Assembly: GCA_964640385.1 (NCBI GenBank)
Contig: CAZXFL010000005.1
Span: forward strand, 52,613-116,612
Length of the DNA: 64,000 bases
Direction: 5' to 3'
Origin: JBBDIK01 sp964640385
GTDB lineage: Bacteria > Actinomycetota > UBA4738 > JBBDHU01
Part shown: positions 43,693 to 51,525 of the stretch, piece after piece
How positions within the stretch are numbered: the stretch's first letter is position 1
How the letters are laid out: every line of letters begins with the position of its first letter
The notes under the pieces: model-generated
Databases searched by the model: none
What the model was told of the DNA's origin: nothing
Seen by the model: the letters and a program-made list of their open reading frames with translations, nothing else
Translations under genes and position numbers: made by a program

Positions 43693-45156
43693 ATGGACAC
43701 GACGCGAGAACTGAACGACAGGCCCGAGGGAGGGGCCGGGATGCCCGCACACGCCGCCGCGCCACCCCGCAGCTGGTGGCTCACCGAGGCGCTCGCCGCC
43801 GACCCGGGTGAGCCCGCGCCCGCGCTCGCGGGCGACACGGAAGCCGACGTATTGATCGTGGGCGGCGGCTACACGGGCATGTGGTCGGCGCACTCCCTCA
43901 AGCGCGAGCAGCCCGATCTGGACGTCGTCCTCCTTGAGCAGGACATCTGCGGTGGCGGCCCCAGCGGGCGAAACGGCGGGTTCGCGAACGACCTCTGGGA
44001 GGACATCGAGGCGCTGGTCGGCCTCTTCGGCGAAGAGGCGGCCGTGGCGGCAGCCCGGGTCTCCGAGCGCTCGATGGACGAGATCGGACCGTGGTGCGGC
44101 GAACACGCCATCGACGCCTGGTGGGAGCCGGCCGACCACATGGGGGTGTCCTGCTCCCCGGCGCAGGACGGCATCTGGCGCGGCTGGGCCGACACGATGC
44201 AGCGGCTGGGGATGGCCGAAGGTCGCATCCGCGAACTCGGGCGCGAGGAGATGGACGGCGTCTGCCGATCGCCCGTGTTCCGCGAGGGGTACCTGCTGAA
44301 GCACGTCGGGATGGTGCAACCGGCGCGGCTCGCGCGAGGGCTGCGCCGCGTATTGCTCGAGCAAGGTGTTCGCATCTACGAACAGACCCCGGTACGGCGG
44401 TTCGCGGAAGGGCCCCCCGCCGCGGCTGAGACCCCCGGCGGAACCGTGCGCGCGGCGCAGGCGGTCCTCGGGATCAACGCGTGGGCCCGGCAGTGGAAGC
44501 AGTTCCACCGCACGATCCTTCCGCGGGCGAGCTACATCGCATTGACGGCGCCGGCGCCGGAGCGGCTGGCCGAGATCGGCTGGACCGGCGGCCAGGGCAT
44601 CTACGACCTGCGGTCATCCCTGCACTACCTTCGGACGACCCGCGACGGGCGGATCGCGTTCGGCGCGGCATCCTCGCGCGCCGGCCTCGGCACCGGCATG
44701 GGTCACCGGCTCCACTACGATGAGGCCTCGATCCGGAACCTCGTCCGCGACCTGCATCGCATGTTCCCGAACTTCAAGGACGTCCCGATCGAGGCGGCCT
44801 GGGGCGGACCGATCGACGTATCCGGATACCACATCCCCTTCTTCGGAACGCTCCCGAAGGGCAACGTGCACTACGGACTCGGGTTCACCGGTGGAGGCGT
44901 GGGGCCGTGCCACATGGGCGGCAAGATCCTCTCGGGGTTGGTCCTCGAGGCGGACGACGAGTACACCAGGCTCCCGCTGGTCGGCTACCGCCCCAAGAAG
45001 TTCCCCGTCGAGCCGTTCCTGTCGATCGGCGCGTTCGTGGCGCACGAGGCGATCGTCCGGACCGACGACGCGAACGATTTCGGCCGGCGGCCGAACCCGC
45101 TCCTGCGCGCCATCACGAGGCTCCCGCGGAAGTTCGGCTACAACATCGGCCACTGA
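43693..45156 (+). CDS. DAO-type FAD-dependent amine/amino acid oxidoreductase
   Basis: A 487-residue flavoprotein. VLIVGGGYTGMWSAHSL (about residue 53) binds the FAD ADP moiety, and GPSGRNGGFANDLWED follows as in PuuB-like gamma-glutamylputrescine oxidases and other DAO enzymes. The C-terminus carries GYHIPFFGTLPKGNVHYGLGFTGGGVGPCHMGGKIL, the second FAD-contacting region. It would oxidise an amine or amino acid to an imine. GAGGGA precedes the ATG. It is followed 20 bases later by a PLP dehydratase and is probably controlled by the TetR at 46234. Confidence 0.87.
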   Translation: MDTTRELNDRPEGGAGMPAHAAAPPRSWWLTEALAADPGEPAPALAGDTEADVLIVGGGYTGMWSAHSLKREQPDLDVVLLEQDICGGGPSGRNGGFANDLWEDIEALVGLFGEEAAVAAARVSERSMDEIGPWCGEHAIDAWWEPADHMGVSCSPAQDGIWRGWADTMQRLGMAEGRIRELGREEMDGVCRSPVFREGYLLKHVGMVQPARLARGLRRVLLEQGVRIYEQTPVRRFAEGPPAAAETPGGTVRAAQAVLGINAWARQWKQFHRTILPRASYIALTAPAPERLAEIGWTGGQGIYDLRSSLHYLRTTRDGRIAFGAASSRAGLGTGMGHRLHYDEASIRNLVRDLHRMFPNFKDVPIEAAWGGPIDVSGYHIPFFGTLPKGNVHYGLGFTGGGVGPCHMGGKILSGLVLEADDEYTRLPLVGYRPKKFPVEPFLSIGAFVAHEAIVRTDDANDFGRRPNPLLRAITRLPRKFGYNIGH

Positions 45157-45163
45157 TCCCCAC

Positions 45164-45169
45164 TACCCT
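45164..45169 (+). promoter_or_regulatory. -10-like box (TACCCT) for the PLP dehydratase gene
   Basis: TACCCT ends seven bases before the ATG at 45177 and there is no Shine-Dalgarno sequence. The gene may have its own leaderless start in addition to read-through from the FAD oxidase gene. Confidence 0.35.
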
Positions 45170-45176
45170 GGGCCCC

Positions 45177-46157
45177 ATGGGCGACGAGCCGACCCCCCAG
45201 ACGATCGCTGCAGAGGTCGACGCGGCGGATGAACGTATCCGCCCGCACGTCCGCGAGACCCCGCTGGAGCGTTCTCCGTTCCTGTCCCGCGAGGCGGGGT
45301 GCGAGGTCTACTTGAAGATGGAGAACCTGCAGGTCACCAACTCCTTCAAGTCGCGTGGGGCATTCAACGCGCTGCTCTCGCTCTCGGATCCGGAACGTGC
45401 GCGCGGCGTGGTGACGGCCTCCACCGGGAACCACGCGAACGCGATGACCCATGCGATGCCGTTGCTAGGCATCGATGGCGAGATCTACGTCGCGTCGTCG
45501 ACCTCGCGCGCGAAACTCGACCAGCTCGAGGCGCGCGGCGCGCGGCTGCGGATCCTGGACGCCGACACGCGCGACGTCGAGACCGCAGCCCGACGCGACG
45601 CGGAGACGAGCGGGCGCGTCTACGTCTCCCCCTACAACGACCGCAACGTCGTGGCGGGACAGGGAACGATCGGCGCGGAACTGATGCGCCAGCTCGAAGG
45701 GTTCGACGACGTGCTGGTTCCGGTGGGCGGCGGCGGCCTGATCGCGGGCATCGCGGGCTTGCTGAAGGCCCGCCGGCCCGAGGTCCGCGTGACCGGCTGC
45801 CTCCCCGAGAACTCACCCGTGATCTCGGAGTCCGTCGCGGCCGGCGAGTTGCTTGAGGTCCCGTGGACACCGTCGCTGTCGGACGCTACCGTCGGGTGGG
45901 CCGAGGAGGGCTCGATCACGTTCCCGATGTGCCGGGACTGGGTGGACGACTGGATCCTGGTGAGCGAAGACGAGATCGCCGCCGCGATCCGAACCGTGAT
46001 CGCCTATCAGTCGGTGCTCGTGGAAGGAGCCGGGGCGCTGTCCGTCGCCTCGCTGCTCCGCGAACCCGACCGCTCCGCAGGACGCACGGTGGTCCTCGTG
46101 CTCAGCGGCGCCCGGATCCCCCCGAAGGTCCTCACGGAGGTGCTGGCGGGCGCATAG
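45177..46157 (+). CDS. Threonine/serine dehydratase-like PLP enzyme
   Basis: A 326-residue fold-type II PLP enzyme. The PLP lysine is in VTNSFKSRGAFNAL; STGNHANAMTHA binds phosphate and VPVGGGGLIAGIAG is the glycine-rich loop. There is no C-terminal ACT domain, so it resembles catabolic threonine dehydratase, serine racemase or EutB-type hydroxyectoine enzymes rather than biosynthetic IlvA. Its place between the FAD oxidase and its TetR suggests a role in amine or amino acid breakdown. It could also supply 2-oxobutyrate for isoleucine. Confidence 0.83.
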   Translation: MGDEPTPQTIAAEVDAADERIRPHVRETPLERSPFLSREAGCEVYLKMENLQVTNSFKSRGAFNALLSLSDPERARGVVTASTGNHANAMTHAMPLLGIDGEIYVASSTSRAKLDQLEARGARLRILDADTRDVETAARRDAETSGRVYVSPYNDRNVVAGQGTIGAELMRQLEGFDDVLVPVGGGGLIAGIAGLLKARRPEVRVTGCLPENSPVISESVAAGELLEVPWTPSLSDATVGWAEEGSITFPMCRDWVDDWILVSEDEIAAAIRTVIAYQSVLVEGAGALSVASLLREPDRSAGRTVVLVLSGARIPPKVLTEVLAGA

Positions 46158-46163
46158 CGGCCC

Positions 46164-46209
46164 TTGCGCCACCCGGCGGACGTCACTACGGTTAGAACGA
46201 TGTTCTAAC
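46164..46209 (+). promoter_or_regulatory. tetR promoter with autoregulatory operator
   Basis: TTGCGC (46164-46169) and TACGGT (46187-46192) are 17 bases apart. The palindrome GTTAGAACGATGTTCTAAC (46191-46209) has eight-base arms around a GAT centre and overlaps the -10 box and start site. The same TTAGAAC-N3-GTTCTAA sequence occurs at 43622-43638, so both promoters are probably bound by the product of the next gene. Confidence 0.78.
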
Positions 46210-46233
46210 CCCGTTCAGGAGGCTACGCCGCCC

Positions 46234-46809
46234 ATGTCCGAGGAGGAACGCCGCAGCACCGTGTGCCGCGCGGCGATGGAGCTGATCGCCGAACGCGGCC
46301 TCGAGAAGGCCACGATGCGAGCCATCGGCGAACTCGCCGGAATGAGCGCGGGCCACGTCCTCTACTACTTCGGTTCCCGTGACAACATCCTGGTCGAGAC
46401 CCTGTCCTGGAGCGAGGCCGAACTGACCGAGCGGCGCCGCGCGGCGCTGGCGAAGATCAAGGACCCACGGAAGAAGCTGCGCAAACTCGCCGACCTGTTC
46501 CTGCCGGACGAACGGCGCGACCCGCGCTGGGCGCTGTGGATGGAGGTCACGCGGCTTGCCCCCGACGACCCCGACACGCTCAAGACCATCGACGCTTTGG
46601 AGCGGGAGTGGGTCGATGACCTCGCGACCATCATCCGCGACGGAACAGCGTCCGGCGTCTTCAGCACCGATGACGTGGACGGGGCGGTCGAGCGAATCGC
46701 GCTGCTGTGGGAAGGACTTGCAACGCAGGTCTACTCGGGCTCGCCCACGTACCCCCGAGCGCGAGCCACCCGGATCGCGCTCGACGCCGCAACCCGCGAA
46801 CTCGCCTAA
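46234..46809 (+). CDS. TetR family transcriptional regulator
   Basis: A 191-residue repressor. The N-terminal helix-turn-helix (AAMELIAERGLEKATMRAIGELAGMSAGHVLYYFGSRDNIL) is typical of TetR proteins; the C-terminal ligand domain is BetI-like in length. The FAD oxidase, the PLP dehydratase and the repressor itself are the obvious targets because both promoters carry the same palindrome. Ligand unknown, perhaps the amine or aldehyde handled by the neighbouring enzymes. The TAA stop overlaps the stop of the convergent Rieske gene. Confidence 0.9.
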   Translation: MSEEERRSTVCRAAMELIAERGLEKATMRAIGELAGMSAGHVLYYFGSRDNILVETLSWSEAELTERRRAALAKIKDPRKKLRKLADLFLPDERRDPRWALWMEVTRLAPDDPDTLKTIDALEREWVDDLATIIRDGTASGVFSTDDVDGAVERIALLWEGLATQVYSGSPTYPRARATRIALDAATRELA

Positions 46810-47951
46810 CCCCGCGCCATCATCTCCCGGTACATGCGGTTGAACTCCCAGACATAGCGATCGTTGAACGGGTAGACCCCGCCGTTCGCGTACGCGCGGG
46901 AGCGGACGCCGGTCTGCGCGCGCTCACACACGGCCCAGTCCTGCAGGCTCACCAAGTCCCAGAAGTCGCCGATGTCGCGCGGATTGAAGTCCGGGTCTTC
47001 GATGGCCTCCGGCCGGAACAGGAAGTCGCTCACGATCCGGGTGTGCGTCGCACCCGACGGCTCGAGGCGGTAGACCATGACGCAGTCGGTATGCATGTTG
47101 AACATCAGGTTGGGGAATTGCGTGATGCCGAAGTACGCCCCGATGTCGCGGGCCTCCAGCCCCGGCAGCGCCGAGCGGTTGCTCTCGCCGGTCGCGGTCA
47201 GCGTTGTTGCGCCCTCGATCAGCTCGGCGCCGGTCCAGCCGACGTCGTCCTCGACCTTGCCCTTGCGGAACAGCGGAACCTTCTGCACCAGCTCGGGGTG
47301 AACGCTCGGACAGTGCAGGCACTCGTTGAAGTTCTCGATGATGATCTTCCAGTTCGCCTCGACCTCGTAGACGATCTGAAGGCCGATCCGAAGGTCCTCC
47401 ATCCCGTAGCGCTCGAACTGGGTCGGGTCGCCGTCGAAGTTCCGCGTGAAGGACTCGCGCAGCGGCATCGGGTCCTCGGCCATGTTGATGAAGATGAACC
47501 CGGCCCAGGTGTCGATCGCCATCCGCGTCAGCGAGACGGTGGAGCGATCGAAGCCCTCCTCCTCGTGGACGTTGGGCGTGCCCACGCACTCGCCCTCGAG
47601 GGTGTACGTCCACGCGTGGTAGGGGCACTTGATGACGTTGGACTTCGCGTGGCTCTGGCCCGCGTCGCACAGGCGCGTGCCGCGGTGGCTGCAGACGTTG
47701 AAGAACGCGCGCAGCTCGCCGTCCTTAGCGCGCGTCACGATGACGGTCTCCTCCGCCACCGGGCGAACGAGCATGTCCCCGACCTCGGGAACCTCTTCCT
47801 CGCGCCCGACGCAGAACCAGTCGGCGGCGAAGATCCGCTCGCGCTCGGCCTCCCATGCCTCGGGCAGGTAGTAGGACCCCCCGCCAAGGGTGGGCTGAGG
47901 CTCCCAGCCGTAGTCGACGGGGTTCTCAAGATCTTTCAGGTTGGCGCTCAT
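46806..47951 (-). CDS. Rieske non-heme iron oxygenase, alpha subunit
   Basis: A 381-residue oxygenase. The Rieske cluster motif is CSHRGTRLCD followed by CPYHAWTY (about residues 87-110). The mononuclear iron ligands are suggested by ENFNECLHCPSVHPE and a C-terminal aspartate in the NPRDIGDFWD region. The family includes aromatic-ring dioxygenases and the N-demethylases of glycine betaine, carnitine and stachydrine. The amine-oriented neighbourhood favours an N-demethylase, but this is inference. No reductase subunit is adjacent. GAGGAA precedes the ATG at 47951. Confidence 0.87.
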   Translation of the reverse strand: MSANLKDLENPVDYGWEPQPTLGGGSYYLPEAWEAERERIFAADWFCVGREEEVPEVGDMLVRPVAEETVIVTRAKDGELRAFFNVCSHRGTRLCDAGQSHAKSNVIKCPYHAWTYTLEGECVGTPNVHEEEGFDRSTVSLTRMAIDTWAGFIFINMAEDPMPLRESFTRNFDGDPTQFERYGMEDLRIGLQIVYEVEANWKIIIENFNECLHCPSVHPELVQKVPLFRKGKVEDDVGWTGAELIEGATTLTATGESNRSALPGLEARDIGAYFGITQFPNLMFNMHTDCVMVYRLEPSGATHTRIVSDFLFRPEAIEDPDFNPRDIGDFWDLVSLQDWAVCERAQTGVRSRAYANGGVYPFNDRYVWEFNRMYREMMARG

Positions 47952-48082
47952 GGTTCCTCTTCGCCGTGGAGGGGAGCCCAAGCGTAGCCCGGGGATGCTG
48001 CGACTTGCGACACCCTTCAAGACCTTTCTCCTACGGGATCCGTGGTTTCGTTGGCCGGATTCTGCGAGAATCGAGGCAATCT

Positions 48083-48592
48083 ATGGCGAAGCCACTCCTC
48101 GACGCGCTGGACGTGAAGATCCTGGAGCTGCTCCAGGTCGACGGGCGCATGCCCTTCACGAAGATCGCCAAGGAGGTCAGCGTGTCCGAGGCCACCGTCC
48201 GGGCACGCGTGAACCGGCTGACGCGCAGCCGGATGGTCAAGTTCGTCACCGACATCGACCCGAACGACCTGGGGCTGGTCTACGTGTACGTCGGCGTGCG
48301 GATCCAGGGACCGGCGATGCAGCGCGCGATCGAGGTGATCAAGCAGATCCCTGAGATCATCTACATCGTCGTGTGCACCGGGACGTTCGACGCGATGTGC
48401 GAGATCGTGTGCCGCAACAACGACGACCTGATGCGGTTGCTGCAGGAGGTCCGCAAGACGCCAGGCGTCTCGCGCGTCGAGACGATGACGGTCCTGAAGA
48501 TCGAGAAGGACGAGTGGCGGTACACAGCGCTTACCGTCGAGCCCGCCGAACCCCAATACCGCTACGCCAAGATCGACCCCAGGAAACGCTAG
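48083..48592 (+). CDS. Lrp/AsnC family transcriptional regulator
   Basis: A 169-residue regulator with an N-terminal winged helix (DALDVKILELLQVDGRMPFTKIAKEVSVSEATVRARVNRL) and the C-terminal RAM/AsnC ligand domain (VGVRIQGPAMQRAIEVIKQIPEII, then CTGTFDAMCEIVCRNNDDL). Lrp/AsnC proteins sense amino acids or related metabolites as octamers. It diverges from the Rieske oxygenase 131 bases away, so it probably regulates that gene. Upstream readings are shadows. Confidence 0.9.
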   Translation: MAKPLLDALDVKILELLQVDGRMPFTKIAKEVSVSEATVRARVNRLTRSRMVKFVTDIDPNDLGLVYVYVGVRIQGPAMQRAIEVIKQIPEIIYIVVCTGTFDAMCEIVCRNNDDLMRLLQEVRKTPGVSRVETMTVLKIEKDEWRYTALTVEPAEPQYRYAKIDPRKR

Positions 48593-48911
48593 GGGGTGCC
48601 GAGCGAGCGGCTCGCTCGAGCATGGAGTTGAACTCATCGACGATCGACTGCTGGCGTTGGCCCCAGCCAAACCCAAAGGAGCCCAGCGTGAACCGCACCC
48701 CCAGACAGTAGATCGGACGAGGCCTCCCAACCACCCGAACCGTCACCACCCGACAGACGGCTGGCAGATAGGTCAGGGCGGAGTCGAACCCTTCGATCTC
48801 ATCCCGGCCCATTCTCTCCCGGGAGAACGGGTTCCGAAGGACAACACCATCTTCGTCTGCGTCGATGGCAGAGCGGGAAAAACTCGCCAACCACGGAGAT
48901 AGGCACCGCAC
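48531..48911 (-). CDS. Possible PH-like domain protein, probably truncated
   Basis: A 126-residue frame whose middle part (DADEDGVVLRNPFSRERMGRDEIEGFDSALTYLP, then VTVRVVGRPRPIYCLGVRFT) resembles the small bacterial PH domain found after two membrane helices in actinobacterial proteins. The expected N-terminal helices are missing here, and the GTG at 48911 has no ribosome site. The 3' end overlaps the end of the Lrp gene by 62 bases. I read it as a degenerate or short PH-domain gene. Confidence 0.4.
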   Translation of the reverse strand: MRCLSPWLASFSRSAIDADEDGVVLRNPFSRERMGRDEIEGFDSALTYLPAVCRVVTVRVVGRPRPIYCLGVRFTLGSFGFGWGQRQQSIVDEFNSMLERAARSAPPSVSWGRSWRSGIGVRRARR

Positions 48912-48957
48912 TCACGCCCGAACTGTAGACCGCACCCCAGTCGTGGGGCCAGCGGAG

Positions 48958-49461
48958 TTAGGTCGCGTTGACGGTCGCCTCCATGCCGGCCTGGCGGTGC
49001 CCGGCGATCGTGCACCAGACCTCGTAGGTCCCGGGCTCGAGCGTCACGACGAGCGTGGCGCGTTCGCCGGGACCCGCGTACGCGTGACCACCCTCGACCT
49101 GCGCGCCGCTCGCGTCGTGCACCGTGTAGTCGTGCCCCGCGGTCCCCTCGTTCTCGAACGTGATGGCGACCGGCCGGCCCGCCTTCACGGCCAGCGCATC
49201 CGGCTGGAACGCGAACTCGACGGCCCGGACGGTCTCGCGTTGCGCGTCTTGGGGAACGACGACCGGGGCCGATGACGACGAGCCCCCGCCGTGGTTCATC
49301 TCGCCGCCATTCATCATGCCCGACGGCATCCCGCTGGGCATCCCGCCGGGCATCAGGCCACCCGGCATCTGGCCACCGGACGGACCCGCACCGCCGTTCG
49401 TGCACGCCCATGCACCCAGGCCCAAGACCAGTACGGCCGCGATCGAGAACGCCTTCAGCAT
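48958..49461 (-). CDS. Cupredoxin-domain lipoprotein
   Basis: A 167-residue lipoprotein (signal peptide ending GLGAWAC). A linker rich in Gly and Met (about 25-60) may bind copper. The C-terminal domain has the type-1 copper pattern: a His in EGTAGHDYTVH and CTIAGHRQAGM, giving the Cys-x4-His-x4-Met triad. It is anchored outside the membrane and could pass electrons to an oxidase or protect against copper. A CCTCC-complementary GGAGGTGG precedes the ATG at 49461. Confidence 0.88.
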   Translation of the reverse strand: MLKAFSIAAVLVLGLGAWACTNGGAGPSGGQMPGGLMPGGMPSGMPSGMMNGGEMNHGGGSSSSAPVVVPQDAQRETVRAVEFAFQPDALAVKAGRPVAITFENEGTAGHDYTVHDASGAQVEGGHAYAGPGERATLVVTLEPGTYEVWCTIAGHRQAGMEATVNAT

Positions 49462-49589
49462 CTATCCACCTCCTCGGGGAGACTAGCGGCGCTGGACGGG
49501 AGGTTGATGGGGTCGGGAGTCCCGGTATCTGCGGGCCCACGCCTTCCCTTGCCGCACCGGAACCCATCACGCAAGATGGGGGCGATCCC

Positions 49590-50861
49590 ATGACACAGCG
49601 TTTCGACCGGCGTGCGTTCCTCAGGGCTTCTGCGGCGACTGCCGCGGGACTGGCGCTGCCGAGCGCGCTGCTCGCGGCCTGCACGAAGGCGGCAACCACG
49701 TCCGGGGGTGGGCCCGTCGCGCCGGACGCGACCGGCGGAAGCGGCATCGCCTGGCCGATCGACGAGGACCACCTGCCTGTCCCGAGCGGCCTGGAACCCG
49801 AGCAGGACGCGACGCTGCGGATCTACCAGTACCGCGACTACCTCTCGAAGCGGGTGCTCGACGCCTTCGAACGCAAGTACCGCCAGCACGGGGTTCGCAT
49901 CGAGACCGAGAGCTTCCGATACGTCCAGGAGGCGATCGACACGCTGACGCGTGACGGCTCCGACTTCGACGTGTTCTTCCCGACCATCGACACGCTCGGG
50001 CGGCTCGCATCCACGAACGTGCTGGCCCCGCTTAACCACGACTACCTGCCGAACATCAAGAACCTCTGGCCGCGGCTCCAGCCGCCGAACGGCCCCGCGT
50101 ACGACGTCGGCCTGCGCTACTCGACCCCGTACACCGTCTACACGACCGGCATCGGCTGGCGCAGCGACCTGGTGCCGGCGTCACATGCGCCCGACCGGCT
50201 GGACAACCCCTACGACGTGTTCTGGGATCCGGCGCTTCGCGGGAAGGTCGGCCTCTACGACGACTACCGCGAGGCCCTCGCGATGGCACTCCTCCACGAC
50301 GGCTTCACCGATGTGAACACCGCGGACCGCGCGGCGCTGGACAGTGCCGCGGCGGACCTGATGAGCATGGGCGACGTCACCGCACCAACAGCCACCTACG
50401 AAGGCGCGTACGAAGGGCTCCCCGAGGGCGAGTTCGCCGTCCATCAGGCCTGGTCCGGCGACATGATCTACGGAGCCTTCTACGCGAAGGAAGATGGGGA
50501 CGACTTCAAGCACCTGCGCTACTGGTGGCCCGGGGACGGCCGGGGGGTGATCGGCGTCGACCTCATGGCGGTACCCACGCAGGGGAAGAACCCAGTCCTG
50601 GCCCACCTGTTCCTGAACCACCTCTTGGACTACGAGGTCGCGATGGACAACTTCAGCTGGAACGGATATCAGCCGCCGCTCGAAGGAACGGCGCCCCAGG
50701 ACTTCGCCGGGTCGAGGTGGAGCAAGCTCGTTCCGCCGGCGTTGACGAACACCCTCGCACGGCCGCAGGACCTGGAGACAGGCTCGATGCTCCTCGGGCT
50801 GGACCCCTCCACCGATCAGATGTGGAAGGAAGCCTGGGAGCGGAAGGTGCCGGCCGGCTAG
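49590..50861 (+). CDS. PotD-like polyamine ABC transporter substrate-binding lipoprotein (copy 1)
   Basis: A 423-residue binding protein with a twin-arginine signal (RFDRRAFLRASA) and lipobox (SALLAAC). The mature part has LRIYQYRDYLSKRVLDAFERKY, FDVFFPTIDTLGRLA, YTVYTTGIGWR and VHQAWSGDMIYG, as in spermidine/putrescine-binding proteins. It is a paralog of the protein at 61418. No permease is adjacent, so it may use the transporter encoded at 62813 onwards. Its TAG stop is inside a CTAG shared with the convergent gene. Confidence 0.85.
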   Translation: MTQRFDRRAFLRASAATAAGLALPSALLAACTKAATTSGGGPVAPDATGGSGIAWPIDEDHLPVPSGLEPEQDATLRIYQYRDYLSKRVLDAFERKYRQHGVRIETESFRYVQEAIDTLTRDGSDFDVFFPTIDTLGRLASTNVLAPLNHDYLPNIKNLWPRLQPPNGPAYDVGLRYSTPYTVYTTGIGWRSDLVPASHAPDRLDNPYDVFWDPALRGKVGLYDDYREALAMALLHDGFTDVNTADRAALDSAAADLMSMGDVTAPTATYEGAYEGLPEGEFAVHQAWSGDMIYGAFYAKEDGDDFKHLRYWWPGDGRGVIGVDLMAVPTQGKNPVLAHLFLNHLLDYEVAMDNFSWNGYQPPLEGTAPQDFAGSRWSKLVPPALTNTLARPQDLETGSMLLGLDPSTDQMWKEAWERKVPAG

Positions 50862-51382
50862 ACCGCGGCTGCCGACTCTTTTGCGTTGGCAGGAGACCAC
50901 GATTCCGAGTCGTCGAACCCGACCCACGACAGGGCCGGCTCTCCGTTCTCCGCGTCCACCGACACGATCGCCAGGTTCTTGTCGGTGCACGCCTCGCCGA
51001 CCGACCCCGACCGGGCGGGCGATACCAGGTCGCCCTTGGCGCTCGGGTAGCACTGGTTGCGGGCGATGAACACCCAGTCGGGCCGCGCGTCGGCACCCGA
51101 GTAGGTGTCGTTCACGACCGCGAGCGTCCGATGGACGCGGCCCTGGAGCGGCTCGTCCCAGGCGATCTTGTACGCATCCTCGGGGGTGATCTTCGGCCGG
51201 AACCCCTCCGGCGAGGGCTGCAGCTCGAGCGTCAGCGTTCCGGGCACCATCTCCTGCGCGGTCTGCCGGTACTCGCCATAGGTCGGACCTCGCCCGAACA
51301 GCACCCACGCCCAGGCCGCGACGCCCGCGACCAGCAGGGCAATGACCGCGATGACGGTGTGGGACGGCTGGCGCAGCTGCAC
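50858..51382 (-). CDS. Membrane-anchored hypothetical protein
   Basis: A 174-residue protein with one N-terminal membrane helix (HTVIAVIALLVAGVAAWAWVLFG) and an extracytoplasmic part with two cysteines (NQCYPSAKG and GEACTDKN), which may be disulfide-bonded. PEDAYKIAWDEPLQG recalls PepSY-like segments, but I cannot assign a family. It converges on the PotD-like gene with shared stop bases. Confidence 0.65.
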   Translation of the reverse strand: MQLRQPSHTVIAVIALLVAGVAAWAWVLFGRGPTYGEYRQTAQEMVPGTLTLELQPSPEGFRPKITPEDAYKIAWDEPLQGRVHRTLAVVNDTYSGADARPDWVFIARNQCYPSAKGDLVSPARSGSVGEACTDKNLAIVSVDAENGEPALSWVGFDDSESWSPANAKESAAAV

Positions 51383-51525
51383 GGCCCCACTCTGCGGTAC
51401 CCACCCCGGTCCGGCAACCGAAGGGGCGTCAGGCCTGCGGGAGCCGGGACCTCGGAGTGGACGCAGACCGGCCCCGGGGTCCTACACTGAGCCCCGCATC
51501 AGCCGATCCCGGAGGACGAACCCAG

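Noticed and set aside
48775..48800. tRNA T-loop-like sequence (GGGTTCGACTCC on the minus strand)
   Set aside because: No acceptor or anticodon stem can be built around it; the bases fit the PH-like reading frame.
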